Part shown: piece by piece, positions 28,406 to 36,802 of the stretch
Layout: each line of letters opens with the position of its first letter
Position numbering within the stretch: the first letter of the stretch is position 1
NCBI GenBank assembly: GCA_015062535.1
Contig: SUUK01000001.1
Coordinates: 482,903-546,902 of the forward strand
Direction of reading: 5' to 3'
DNA from: Alphaproteobacteria bacterium
GTDB taxonomy: Bacteria > Pseudomonadota > Alphaproteobacteria > RF32 > CAG-239
DNA: 64,000 nt
Translations under genes and position numbers: made by a program
The notes under the pieces: model-generated
The model's database searches: none
What the model saw: only the letters and a program-made list of their open reading frames with translations
Told to the model about the DNA's origin: nothing

Positions 28406-29287
28406 ATGAGCGAACATATTGATTTTACAGTAGATTATAACAAATTAGACATCTTAACAGAGTTTAATACAAAAGATATAAAATACCCACTACTTCTATC
28501 TATTCCCCATTGCGGAACAGTTTTTCCTGAAGAATTTTTAAAAAATATCAATCATGATATATCTGTACTTCGTAAAAATGAAGATATACATGTAAAAGAT
28601 TTACTATTGCCGGCAATAACCGAAGGCGGTGTTACAGCATTATGCCTTAACATTAGCCGTTCATTCATAGATGTAAATCGTGCCAAGGTAGAATTAGACC
28701 CCAATATGTTTTATGATTATCCCAAAGAAGATTTAGGGCTAAATCAACAACGTTCACGCTATGGTTTAGGTATAATCCATAAAGTAACAGCAGAAAGCCA
28801 ACCAATTTATAATGGCTTATTATCATACAAAGAAGCAGAAGAGCGCATTAAAAACGTATATGACCTATACCACAAAAAAATGAATGATTTAATCGCCAAA
28901 ATCACTAAAAAGTTTGGATTCTGCTTAGTTCTTGATTGTCACTCTATGCCATCAAAAATTTGCTCAATAATTTCAGAGTCCCCACGCATAGATATATGCC
29001 TTGGTAACCTCTTTGAGCAAAGTTGTCCAAACAAGATAAGCTTTTTCGTGGAAAATGAATTAGTTAGAAGAGAATACTATGTTTCTAAAAATCGCCCATA
29101 TTCTGGCGCATTTATTACATTTAACTACTGTGAGCCTCGCAAAAAGTCATATACACTTCAATTAGAGGTAAATAGAGTAATCTATGCCAACGAAGAAACC
29201 TTTGATAAAAACGAGGATTTTCAAAAGGTTAGCCACGACTTAAGCAAAGTAATTGTAAACTTAGGTAATTTTTTGCTGGATTTTTAA
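28406..29287 (+). CDS. N-formylglutamate amidohydrolase family protein
   Basis: 293 residues of the FGase family, zinc hydrolases named for the last step of one histidine-degradation route. Seen: LLLSIPHCGTVFPEEFL near the N-terminus, SRSFIDVNRA, LVLDCHSMPS near residue 175, and the C-terminal NRPYSGAFIT and LQLEVNR. These carry the conserved His, Asp and Glu residues. No hut gene is nearby, so the physiological substrate is open. Confidence 0.87.
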   Translation: MSEHIDFTVDYNKLDILTEFNTKDIKYPLLLSIPHCGTVFPEEFLKNINHDISVLRKNEDIHVKDLLLPAITEGGVTALCLNISRSFIDVNRAKVELDPNMFYDYPKEDLGLNQQRSRYGLGIIHKVTAESQPIYNGLLSYKEAEERIKNVYDLYHKKMNDLIAKITKKFGFCLVLDCHSMPSKICSIISESPRIDICLGNLFEQSCPNKISFFVENELVRREYYVSKNRPYSGAFITFNYCEPRKKSYTLQLEVNRVIYANEETFDKNEDFQKVSHDLSKVIVNLGNFLLDF

Positions 29288-29349
29288 ATTTTATGTGTTA
29301 TAACCCCTCCTTGAATTTGGTCAGAAAGTAATTATTTCTTTTTGGTCTT

Positions 29350-29461
29350 TTGTTAATTTACCCGTTTTTAGGGATAGTAACCTTATAGGTTCTAACCGGA
29401 CTGAAAGTTTAAAGACAGGGAGGTCCCTTGCCCTACTAGCGGTATCAAGGAAAACAATATC
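29350..29461 (+). promoter_or_regulatory. Structured leader before the lytic transglycosylase gene
   Basis: The 174-base gap holds a possible promoter (TTGTTA at 29350, GATAGT at 29373, 17-base spacer) and several short inverted repeats: AACCT/AGGTT (29379-29391), AGGG/CCCT (29417-29428), ACCG/CGGT (29395-29398 with 29440-29443) and CCTTG/CAAGG (29426-29430 with 29446-29450). The last would cover the AAGGA ribosome site before the GTG and excludes the AGGG/CCCT hairpin, so two alternative folds are possible. No known riboswitch consensus was recognised. Confidence 0.35.
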
Positions 29462-30154
29462 GTGCTAAAAAGCATATTATTTATGTTGGTATTGATAACC
29501 CTTATCACCACACCAACACAAGCTTATGAGGCATATAACATAAATAGTCTACTTATTATCGAAGAAGACGAAACTACAGTAAAAAAATCAACTTTAGCAT
29601 TAGAAAATGATTCTACACCTTCAACAACTACGATGCGTGTAACATCTGCTTTAGAACCAAAAACACATGATTTATGCCTTATAGCAATCAATGATGTAGA
29701 AAACTCTCATAACATAAAACAAAATCTACTTCATACAATAGCCTCTGTTGAAAGTGGTAAATACATTACCTCTGTTGGCAAAAGATTACCATGGCCATGG
29801 ACTGTTCATGCCAACGGCAAAGGTAGATACTATAAAACCAAAGAAGATGCCATCAAAGCTGTACAAACCATGCAACAACAAGGTATAAAAAATATTGATG
29901 TTGGTTGTATGCAAATCAACTTAAGATATCATGGTAAGTCATTTAAAAATCTTGATGAAGCTTTTGACCCTAAAAAGAACGTAACTTATAGCGCTACATT
30001 CTTAAACAAGCTTCACAAACGTACAAATGACTGGAAAAAAACCGCTATGCAATATCACTCAAAAAATATTCATCGTGGCACAAACTACAAAAATAGACTA
30101 GAAAAGCATTATGCCGAATATGTAAGAACCGATATTTCAAGCGCATTATTCTAA
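29462..30154 (+). CDS. VirB1-like lytic transglycosylase
   Basis: 230 residues, GTG start with AAGGA ten bases upstream. A signal peptide (LFMLVLITLITTPTQA) precedes a low-complexity linker. The lysozyme-like SLT domain runs from about residue 80: the catalytic Glu is E97 in IASVESGKY, and VGCMQINLRYHG (about 146-157) is the typical second motif, followed by Asn-rich FLNKLHKRTNDW. Such enzymes cut peptidoglycan to make room for envelope machines. There are no type IV secretion genes here, so its partner is unknown. Ends at a clear terminator. Confidence 0.82.
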   Translation: MLKSILFMLVLITLITTPTQAYEAYNINSLLIIEEDETTVKKSTLALENDSTPSTTTMRVTSALEPKTHDLCLIAINDVENSHNIKQNLLHTIASVESGKYITSVGKRLPWPWTVHANGKGRYYKTKEDAIKAVQTMQQQGIKNIDVGCMQINLRYHGKSFKNLDEAFDPKKNVTYSATFLNKLHKRTNDWKKTAMQYHSKNIHRGTNYKNRLEKHYAEYVRTDISSALF

Positions 30155-30156
30155 AC

Positions 30157-30187
30157 AAAGGAGTGACCTTCCACTCCTTTTTTTATT
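30157..30187 (+). terminator. Terminator of the lytic transglycosylase gene
   Basis: A 9-bp stem, AAAGGAGTG with CACTCCTTT, and loop ACCTTC, followed by a T-run. Confidence 0.87.
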
Positions 30188-30249
30188 GACACATTTATAA
30201 ACTTCATGCTACAAACAATCTCCAAAAAAATTATTCTAAACCTATAATT

Positions 30250-30540
30250 ATGAAAAAACACAAGAGATATGTAGCATTCAAAAGCTGGGGAAATGCCAGA
30301 GCCTTTATCATTTTAGAAGACCGGCAAATTAGTGTACATGGCAGACTTTACACATCAAACAACGAATTTAGGTATGGTCCCCATGTCATAATTGGAGAAA
30401 TTCCAAACGACACCATTTTTAATGAGATACACCAAAGAAAGTGTATGTGTGATACCAAATCAAAAGAACTTGAGGCATATATCAACAATGTTTGGAAACA
30501 AGCCAAACAAAAACAAAGTTGGTTTAATTACCCCTTATAG
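30250..30540 (+). CDS. Unknown small basic protein
   Basis: Not recognised. 96 residues, basic, with no signal peptide or membrane segment; FKSWGNARAFIILEDRQISV and a C-terminal helix ELEAYINNVWKQAKQKQSW stand out. There is no Shine-Dalgarno site; a TATAAT hexamer (30243-30248) ends two bases before the ATG. The gene is bracketed by two good terminators, which supports it being a real single-gene transcript. Confidence 0.6.
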   Translation: MKKHKRYVAFKSWGNARAFIILEDRQISVHGRLYTSNNEFRYGPHVIIGEIPNDTIFNEIHQRKCMCDTKSKELEAYINNVWKQAKQKQSWFNYPL

Positions 30541-30547
30541 CAACAAA

Positions 30548-30582
30548 AAAGCCCTTTGAACATCTGTTCAAAGGGCTTTCTT
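30548..30582. terminator. Bidirectional terminator
   Basis: A long stem, AAAGCCCTTTGAAC with GTTCAAAGGGCTTT, and loop ATCT between convergent genes; A-runs and T-rich tails flank it. Confidence 0.87.
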
Positions 30583-30592
30583 GTCAATTATG

Positions 30593-31543
30593 CTACAATT
30601 TCAAAATAAAATTAGTTAGCATCATAACGCTCTTTTCATCATCAATGTTTTTTAGGCTCTCTACAACATCCTTAACAAGCACTTTTGTATCACCTTTAAG
30701 GGTATCTCTATAAAAACCAATCAGTTTCAAAACTATCATAATTTTTACTTCCTCATCGATTTTCTTATCAAGGACTTCAAAAATAAAATTCTTATAATCC
30801 TCAATCTTTAATTCAATACCGTTAATACCAGCTCTACAAATCACATTTACAAGTCCCAAAACCAGCTCATTATCCAGCTCCTCTTTAGGATATGCATTAA
30901 TTAGCCATTTCACCCAAAATATCCAATTAAATACAAATCCACCCATCACTAAAAAACGAGCGATAGTCTTGTCATTATCATCAGTTCCCAAAATCTCAAA
31001 ACAGCTATCATAACATTGATTGCTAACTAGCTGATTAAGTTTTCTAGTAACCTCATAAGGAGAAACCTTATACAATTTGATAAACAAATCTGGAGTTAAA
31101 CTACCTCTACACTCACGAATTTCAGAATAAAATTGCCCAGAAATACTACAAACCATACTCTGAGTATTTACATCTTCATATTTTTCTCTTAAACCCTCCA
31201 GACAACTATAAACATGAATATAAATCCTTAATGCATACGGATAAAATTGTTTAATTTTCAAAAAATCAAACATAACCTTTGCCGTATCATGGCTCATATT
31301 TCGTGTTTCAATTCTCTCAAGTATCCGACACTTCAAAGCTGTGATAAATTTTTCTATATCCAATACAAAAAAATTATCACCACCCAAAACATCTAATACA
31401 TCATCTCTTGCCTCTGTAAAAACAAGCTTCAAGGGCTTAATTAGCTTACCGTCTTTTACCCAAAATTGATTATCAAAAATCTTATCAACAAAACTCAAAT
31501 GTGTTTCGTCTGTCGCATTCAACATTGTTTCATACATTGCCAT
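30593..31543 (-). CDS. Unknown all-helical protein
   Basis: Not recognised. 316 residues from the ATG at 31543 (an in-frame ATG two codons later is also possible). No signal peptide; the sequence is a run of amphipathic helices such as VMFDFLKIKQFYPYALRIYI and DNELVLGLVNVICRAGI, resembling HEAT-like or alpha/alpha repeats. No ribosome site is visible, but TATAAT (31550-31545) lies seven bases before the second ATG, which would allow a leaderless message. It is flanked by terminators. Confidence 0.6.
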   Translation of the reverse strand: MAMYETMLNATDETHLSFVDKIFDNQFWVKDGKLIKPLKLVFTEARDDVLDVLGGDNFFVLDIEKFITALKCRILERIETRNMSHDTAKVMFDFLKIKQFYPYALRIYIHVYSCLEGLREKYEDVNTQSMVCSISGQFYSEIRECRGSLTPDLFIKLYKVSPYEVTRKLNQLVSNQCYDSCFEILGTDDNDKTIARFLVMGGFVFNWIFWVKWLINAYPKEELDNELVLGLVNVICRAGINGIELKIEDYKNFIFEVLDKKIDEEVKIMIVLKLIGFYRDTLKGDTKVLVKDVVESLKNIDDEKSVMMLTNFILKL

Positions 31544-31650
31544 AATTATACGTGTTATCAAATAATTGTTTTAATAATTTTTCTATCGTCTTTCCTTATA
31601 AACACGCTTTAATTTCTTGTCAACCACATAAATCATCACCTAAAAACACA

Positions 31651-31676
31651 AAAAAAGCGCCGGTCTAAACCGGCGC
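31651..31676 (-). terminator. Terminator of the giant pilin-like gene
   Basis: GC-rich 8-bp stem, GCGCCGGT with ACCGGCGC, just after the stop at 31687; followed on the minus strand by seven T. Confidence 0.88.
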
Positions 31677-31686
31677 CTCTTTAATC

Positions 31687-34600
31687 CTACCATGGATCTT
31701 TATATTTCAAACTAGGATCATTAAGTCTATCAACATAACCACCCTTATCTGTATCCGTTTTATTGCTATGCACATAATCATCAGCTTTTGCATTAAATTG
31801 CAATACATGAGAAGAATCAAACTGAGTTCTATCAAAATAGCAATATACTGTTGCATGACCTTCTAATGTATTCGTTGGCACAGGGAACAAGTTCCATACA
31901 TAATCACCAGCCATATCTGTACCTGCAGCACTAGAGTCATTAGCCCCATCTGTATTATTTGAGCGAATACCTTCATCAAAGAAACTATTACCCATTGCAC
32001 TTAAATTCCAATTGGCTTTATTATAAATAAATCCCATTCTACCTTCCCAACCTTTATTAGTAGGTTCAAGAGAAGTCTTTAAATAAGTGCCTTCTTGGAA
32101 GTATAAAGGCTCTGCAACTACAAACGAAGAATTATCCGCATCTGTAAATATTTGCACCTGATTAGCTTTTGTTTCTAGCTTAGTATTTAGCATTTCGCCA
32201 TGCTCATTTGTATTGGCTTTAAATCCTTTAAACCAACCTTCTGTCTTCCATTCCACATCAGATACAAATTGAGAAAAAGTTCCAGAACTATCATATATAT
32301 CATTCCAAACTAAACTACTTGTTTCAACCAACGTAGGATATGCCAAACCTACACCTGAACCAACCTCACTTAAAATCTCAGAGTTTCTAACTGTATCTGC
32401 AATCATCCAATTAGATCTTGTTCCAAATCCATTTTTCAACCCTGCTTCAACAATTCTACCAGTTCTACCTATTTGGAAAGAAATTGGTACAATTGTTGCC
32501 ATATTTCTATATCCTGGAGGACACATTGCATAAGGAACCATTCCTAAAAATGGTGATGCCCATGCTACATCTACAGAAACCTTTTTAGAAGTAGGCCAAT
32601 CATCTCCAGCACTCCAAGCAATACGATTAGTTTGACCATCCCCTTCTTCTATAAAGTCATTAGATACATTATATACCCCTTTTAACACGAAGTCTGGCAA
32701 AATATCACTAAGTCTTGCACCACCACGTGTAGTAAGCTTAATATCATGCATCACAGATGTATATGCAGGGTTTACCATATACTGGTCATAACGTTCACCT
32801 CTATCAGTACCACCATAACTTGGATTAAATTCAGGTAAAACTTCACCAGTATTAGAAACAAATCTATTTGCTTTAATATAACCAAATCCTTCATCTGCCG
32901 CATATGCTGTAGAAGATCCACCTACACTCTTTTCTAACTCAATAGCACCTTTTCTAATATAAATAGATGTATCATCCATAGCATTTGCCGCAATACTTGA
33001 GCCACTTACATCTTGAGGATTAATAGTCAACATTGCATAATAGTCAGCACCATTTGCATAAACACCATTTTCATCTCTAGCCCAAACTCTAACATAGTTA
33101 GGATCAATTTCAAACATAGCTCTTGAACTATCTGCACTAGCTGTATTATGGTCACCAGATGCAACATGTAATACTTCATTACCAGTTATGTGTAAACTAC
33201 CATCAATTTCAACATTTGCAGAATCCGTTGTTGGCAAAGCATTTGGATACACACCAAACACAACAGCACTATCCTCATTATCTCGTTGTACTTCAAAGTT
33301 TACATAACGAGTTCTAATTACTTCATCATCGGCATAAAACTGAGCATCATCAGAATATCCTGTTGTTGTACTATCTGTAAGTATGCTAAATGACTCAACA
33401 TTAGCCACAATCTCATTGTTCTTACCTGCATGTCCATACAACTTTAATGCACCTTTCTGAATATCAACAATACTACTAAATATATCATCTGTAGCAGTAA
33501 ATACTTCAACACCTTTAGCACCTACAACATATGAAGAACCGCCAACATTTGTTGAATCACTAAAGTCAGCTGCAAAATAGTTTTGCTCAGAACCAATTTT
33601 GGCTTGACCTTCATTTAATAAAACAAAAGCACCTTCAGTATCCGCCATATATGCAAAACTAGAATTTGCTAAGAACATAACATCACTATTATCACCAACA
33701 CTATCTGGATTAACAATCTTATCTTGGTTACGAATAACAACACCGCCACCACTTAGGTCAGTACTTCCTTTTCCATATACATTAAGCCAACCAGTCTTAT
33801 CATTATTCTCAAATTGTTCATAAGAGCTAAATCCTGCATGCAAATTCTTCATACCAGCATCTTTAAGCCAAGCTTTTCTTGCCCATAAAGTCTTATCAAC
33901 CCATGCAGAACCTGCAACACCTAAAGTCCAGTCATCTCTACTATATTCTGCACCATCATCTGCCGCAGAACTCATAGCACCAGCCCCCATATATGTAGAA
34001 CCAAAGATATCTGTGTATTTAGAAGCAACAACCGTCAAACCATCTTTTACATCATAGCCAGCACCATTAACACCACCTAATTTTGACCCTGCATATGCTG
34101 CGTCTTTTTTCACAACTAATCTTTGACCATATAAAGATACTTGGCTAGAAGATGCGCCACTAGAACCACCACCAAAATCTGCATAAACAAGATTTTCATC
34201 ATTATCTGCGCCATTAGCACCAACAGCAAACATACCCTTTTTATTCTTTAACATTTGAACAGTAGTACTATCCTCTCTACCACTTGCAAACATCCAGTTA
34301 CCTTCAACGCCAGCCTCTAAACTACCACCACCACTATTAATTTTAGTAACAGCATGAACCATTGTACTTGAACTATCGCCAGCATTGATATATACATTAC
34401 CACCTTTTTCTGCAATATAAACATCAGCATCTTTTTGCATACCTAAGCGAACTTTTTGACCACCAGCATCACTATATGCCTGAATCATATCATTATCACT
34501 ATCAGAAGCCATAGAACTACCAACACTAAATGTATAACCACCAGCATTATCCTTTTGAGCTCTAACAAACTCGCCAAGCATACGAACTTGAGCCACACTG

Positions 34601-35697
34601 CTATCATAAGTACCACCAGCATAAATCAATTCATAACTAGCACCACTTGAGTCTTCTCCAGATGGCCCAAACACAAATTCAGCTGTACGAGTTGAATCTG
34701 CCGTTATCTTAAACCCTTCATTTATTGCACTCAAGTTACCATAAATCCATGCCGCTGCATTATTATCAAAATATCTTTCACCACCTTTTTCATAGTTAAC
34801 ACCTTCTAAAGGCTTACCAATATATAAATCAGCAACTCTTGGATCACATAGATCTGTATAAGTTGTAGCACCTTTACCAACATTACCTTTATCACATCTA
34901 GTATTAAGAGTAAGCTTTCTAACGTTATAAATACCAAAGAAGTTGTGAGGTGAAGTATTTGCAGAATAAGCACCTGTGTCATCAGGAATACCACCCATAT
35001 AAAGGTCTGTAATCATTGCATTATGATATGGTTCTTCTTCACTATCTACTCTATATAAAAACTTATCGTTATCTTCCGTTGAATTTTGAATAGGCTCATT
35101 TGCTGTAATAACCAAAGAGTTAGTTTCTACATCATCCAAGTCTATATCCAACTCATTAAGCATAGAACTATCTAAATACCATGCACCACCAGTACCTTGT
35201 GCTTCTTTAAGAGGTGTAATCAAACCACCATTTGCACCCACCAAAGATGCAAGTCTAGCAGCTCTTTTACGACCTGGGTCAATAATATGAGGATATACGA
35301 TATAAGAAACCAAACTATTACCATCTCTATGAACATAAATTTCTGGTGCTTTATAATTCTTAATTGTATCAGGACTATATCCATATGGCAAAAAGCTTGA
35401 ATAACCTATCTCAAAATAACCGGAACTACTATCTTCTAGCGCAATTTTCACTGTTTTAGGATCAGATGCAGAAGATGTCTCAGCAAGCAATTGTTGGAAG
35501 TGAGTTTTAATAAATGTTTCAATAACATTATTCATGGTTCTTGCTTGAGAAGCCGCATTAATATCTTGAATTTCTTGCAATCTCTCTGCAGATTTCTTAT
35601 AGAGAGTTGGTGTAACCATCGCTATCAACCCTAGCATAGCCAAAGCTTCTACTAAGAGAGTACCGCGTTGTTCTATTTTTTCAAACACTTTTCTCAT
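31687..35697 (-). CDS. Very large type IV pilin-like protein (PilV-like tip adhesin?)
   Basis: 1336 residues. The N-terminus is a textbook prepilin leader: short basic MRKVFEKIEQRG, cleavage after Gly12, then TLLVEALAMLGLIAMV with Glu at mature position 5. A coiled helix with ERLQEIQDINAASQARTMNN follows. The other roughly 1250 residues are Gly/Ser/Asp-rich, with irregular beta-type repeats like phage tail-fibre or beta-solenoid proteins. Near the C-terminus, RGGARLSDILPDFVLKG and a Cys-containing YAMCPPGYRNMATIVPISFQ recall the hinge and tip of PilV minor pilins. Prepilins are usually about 150 residues and PilV about 400-500. The ATG at 35697 has GGGAG seven bases upstream. The product probably displays a long adhesin on a pilus; that is inference. 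Confidence 0.7.
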   Translation of the reverse strand: MRKVFEKIEQRGTLLVEALAMLGLIAMVTPTLYKKSAERLQEIQDINAASQARTMNNVIETFIKTHFQQLLAETSSASDPKTVKIALEDSSSGYFEIGYSSFLPYGYSPDTIKNYKAPEIYVHRDGNSLVSYIVYPHIIDPGRKRAARLASLVGANGGLITPLKEAQGTGGAWYLDSSMLNELDIDLDDVETNSLVITANEPIQNSTEDNDKFLYRVDSEEEPYHNAMITDLYMGGIPDDTGAYSANTSPHNFFGIYNVRKLTLNTRCDKGNVGKGATTYTDLCDPRVADLYIGKPLEGVNYEKGGERYFDNNAAAWIYGNLSAINEGFKITADSTRTAEFVFGPSGEDSSGASYELIYAGGTYDSSVAQVRMLGEFVRAQKDNAGGYTFSVGSSMASDSDNDMIQAYSDAGGQKVRLGMQKDADVYIAEKGGNVYINAGDSSSTMVHAVTKINSGGGSLEAGVEGNWMFASGREDSTTVQMLKNKKGMFAVGANGADNDENLVYADFGGGSSGASSSQVSLYGQRLVVKKDAAYAGSKLGGVNGAGYDVKDGLTVVASKYTDIFGSTYMGAGAMSSAADDGAEYSRDDWTLGVAGSAWVDKTLWARKAWLKDAGMKNLHAGFSSYEQFENNDKTGWLNVYGKGSTDLSGGGVVIRNQDKIVNPDSVGDNSDVMFLANSSFAYMADTEGAFVLLNEGQAKIGSEQNYFAADFSDSTNVGGSSYVVGAKGVEVFTATDDIFSSIVDIQKGALKLYGHAGKNNEIVANVESFSILTDSTTTGYSDDAQFYADDEVIRTRYVNFEVQRDNEDSAVVFGVYPNALPTTDSANVEIDGSLHITGNEVLHVASGDHNTASADSSRAMFEIDPNYVRVWARDENGVYANGADYYAMLTINPQDVSGSSIAANAMDDTSIYIRKGAIELEKSVGGSSTAYAADEGFGYIKANRFVSNTGEVLPEFNPSYGGTDRGERYDQYMVNPAYTSVMHDIKLTTRGGARLSDILPDFVLKGVYNVSNDFIEEGDGQTNRIAWSAGDDWPTSKKVSVDVAWASPFLGMVPYAMCPPGYRNMATIVPISFQIGRTGRIVEAGLKNGFGTRSNWMIADTVRNSEILSEVGSGVGLAYPTLVETSSLVWNDIYDSSGTFSQFVSDVEWKTEGWFKGFKANTNEHGEMLNTKLETKANQVQIFTDADNSSFVVAEPLYFQEGTYLKTSLEPTNKGWEGRMGFIYNKANWNLSAMGNSFFDEGIRSNNTDGANDSSAAGTDMAGDYVWNLFPVPTNTLEGHATVYCYFDRTQFDSSHVLQFNAKADDYVHSNKTDTDKGGYVDRLNDPSLKYKDPW

Positions 35698-35708
35698 ATA
35701 AATTCTCC

Positions 35709-36623
35709 CTATAAAAATTCGTCTATGTGAAATAGACATCCTTTTTCACATAAATTAATCCCATCAACTACAAAAAATTCTTCATCAAAAAATTCAGGTA
35801 AAATCCAGCTTGTCATATTCTTTTTATCACTAGGAAAATACTGACTATCACTATGAGCATCATCCCATTTTAATTTTTCCTCTTCATACGCAGGCAAAAA
35901 TCTTAATTTACCTTGGAATTTCCATGCACCCTTTTCCCAGTTAATTATTCCAATATTTTGATTATATTCTTTAGTCTGCAAAGACTTCATAAAGTCAACA
36001 CTAGTTTTTCCTGTAATTCTACTTAACCATTTTGCATCAAGTGTCTTAAATGTAACTAAATACTTTCCACCTGAAGCACCACCACCTTTACAACATGTAC
36101 CAGAAATTACTTTATTAGCGGGGTCACTCGCATCAACTGTTACTTCGCAACTCTCTGCCTTGCCAGTACATTTGTATTCACTACCAGTAGAACAATACAA
36201 CTTATTCTCTAAGCATACAATTTTTGTTGCCATTTCATCACCTGGATAAAGTTTTCTACCGACTGGCATATAATCGGCAGAACCTTCTTCACCAGCTATT
36301 TTCTTTTGATAAAATTTATACTCTTCTTTTGCTAATTCATGATTTTGCTTATAAATCAACAAATATTTCTTATTTGGGTCGGTATTATCTTTTCCCCCCA
36401 TAATAACATCACCAGGGAGAACAAAAAGAGGTTCATAATCTTCATGAGTTGAATCACTAACTCTCGCCATAAGAACTTCTGCATATCGATGTTGCTCATT
36501 AAAGCGATCCATTACGGCCAAAGCTTTTTTACGCACAATATCCCTATCATATTCAGGGCGTGCTGATAAATTATATCCGTATATTGCCGACATAAAAGTC
36601 GCAAGTAACATCAACAAATACAT
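35709..36623 (-). CDS. Membrane-anchored partner of the pilin-like protein
   Basis: 304 residues, ending 11 bases before the pilin-like gene, so co-transcribed. One N-terminal membrane helix (MYLLMLLATFMSAIYGYNLS) is followed by SARPEYDRDIVRKKALAVMDRF, which resembles the start of PilM proteins from type IVb pilus operons. The rest has a Cys-rich centre (several Cys between about 152 and 193, for example CSTGSEYKC and GTCCKGG) and a Trp/Phe-rich end. Role not established; a membrane-linked assembly or adhesin component is the likeliest reading. Confidence 0.58.
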   Translation of the reverse strand: MYLLMLLATFMSAIYGYNLSARPEYDRDIVRKKALAVMDRFNEQHRYAEVLMARVSDSTHEDYEPLFVLPGDVIMGGKDNTDPNKKYLLIYKQNHELAKEEYKFYQKKIAGEEGSADYMPVGRKLYPGDEMATKIVCLENKLYCSTGSEYKCTGKAESCEVTVDASDPANKVISGTCCKGGGASGGKYLVTFKTLDAKWLSRITGKTSVDFMKSLQTKEYNQNIGIINWEKGAWKFQGKLRFLPAYEEEKLKWDDAHSDSQYFPSDKKNMTSWILPEFFDEEFFVVDGINLCEKGCLFHIDEFL

Positions 36624-36755
36624 AAAAACTCTCCGACCACATATACATATCTTTCAAGATTATACATTATTTTTTCTTAAAAATCAACTAAAAAAACCAA
36701 AAAAACAACATTTTTAACCATATTTTCTATCCCCAAAAAACATAAAAATAACCTC

Positions 36756-36784
36756 TTGTTATCGTACTATTTTTGTGTTATAAT
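36756..36784 (+). promoter_or_regulatory. Vegetative promoter of the gene at 36803
   Basis: TTGTTA (36756-36761), 17 bases, then TATAAT (36779-36784). The expected transcript start near 36791 leaves a leader of about 12 bases with GGAG before the ATG. Confidence 0.55.
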
Positions 36785-36802
36785 AAAAAAATGGAGAAAA
36801 CA

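Noticed and set aside
28406..29287. Histidine-degradation operon
   Set aside because: Only an N-formylglutamate amidohydrolase-type gene is present; no hutH, hutU or hutI neighbours.
29361..29461. Known riboswitch (TPP, glycine, cyclic-di-GMP, ZTP, preQ1, SAM types considered)
   Set aside because: None of the conserved core sequences of these families was found.
31687..35697. Shufflon next to the PilV-like gene
   Set aside because: No inverted recombination sites, alternative 3' segments or recombinase gene were seen.
31687..36623. Prophage tail module
   Set aside because: Despite tail-fibre-like repeats, the protein has a prepilin leader and there are no phage structural, integrase or lysis genes.
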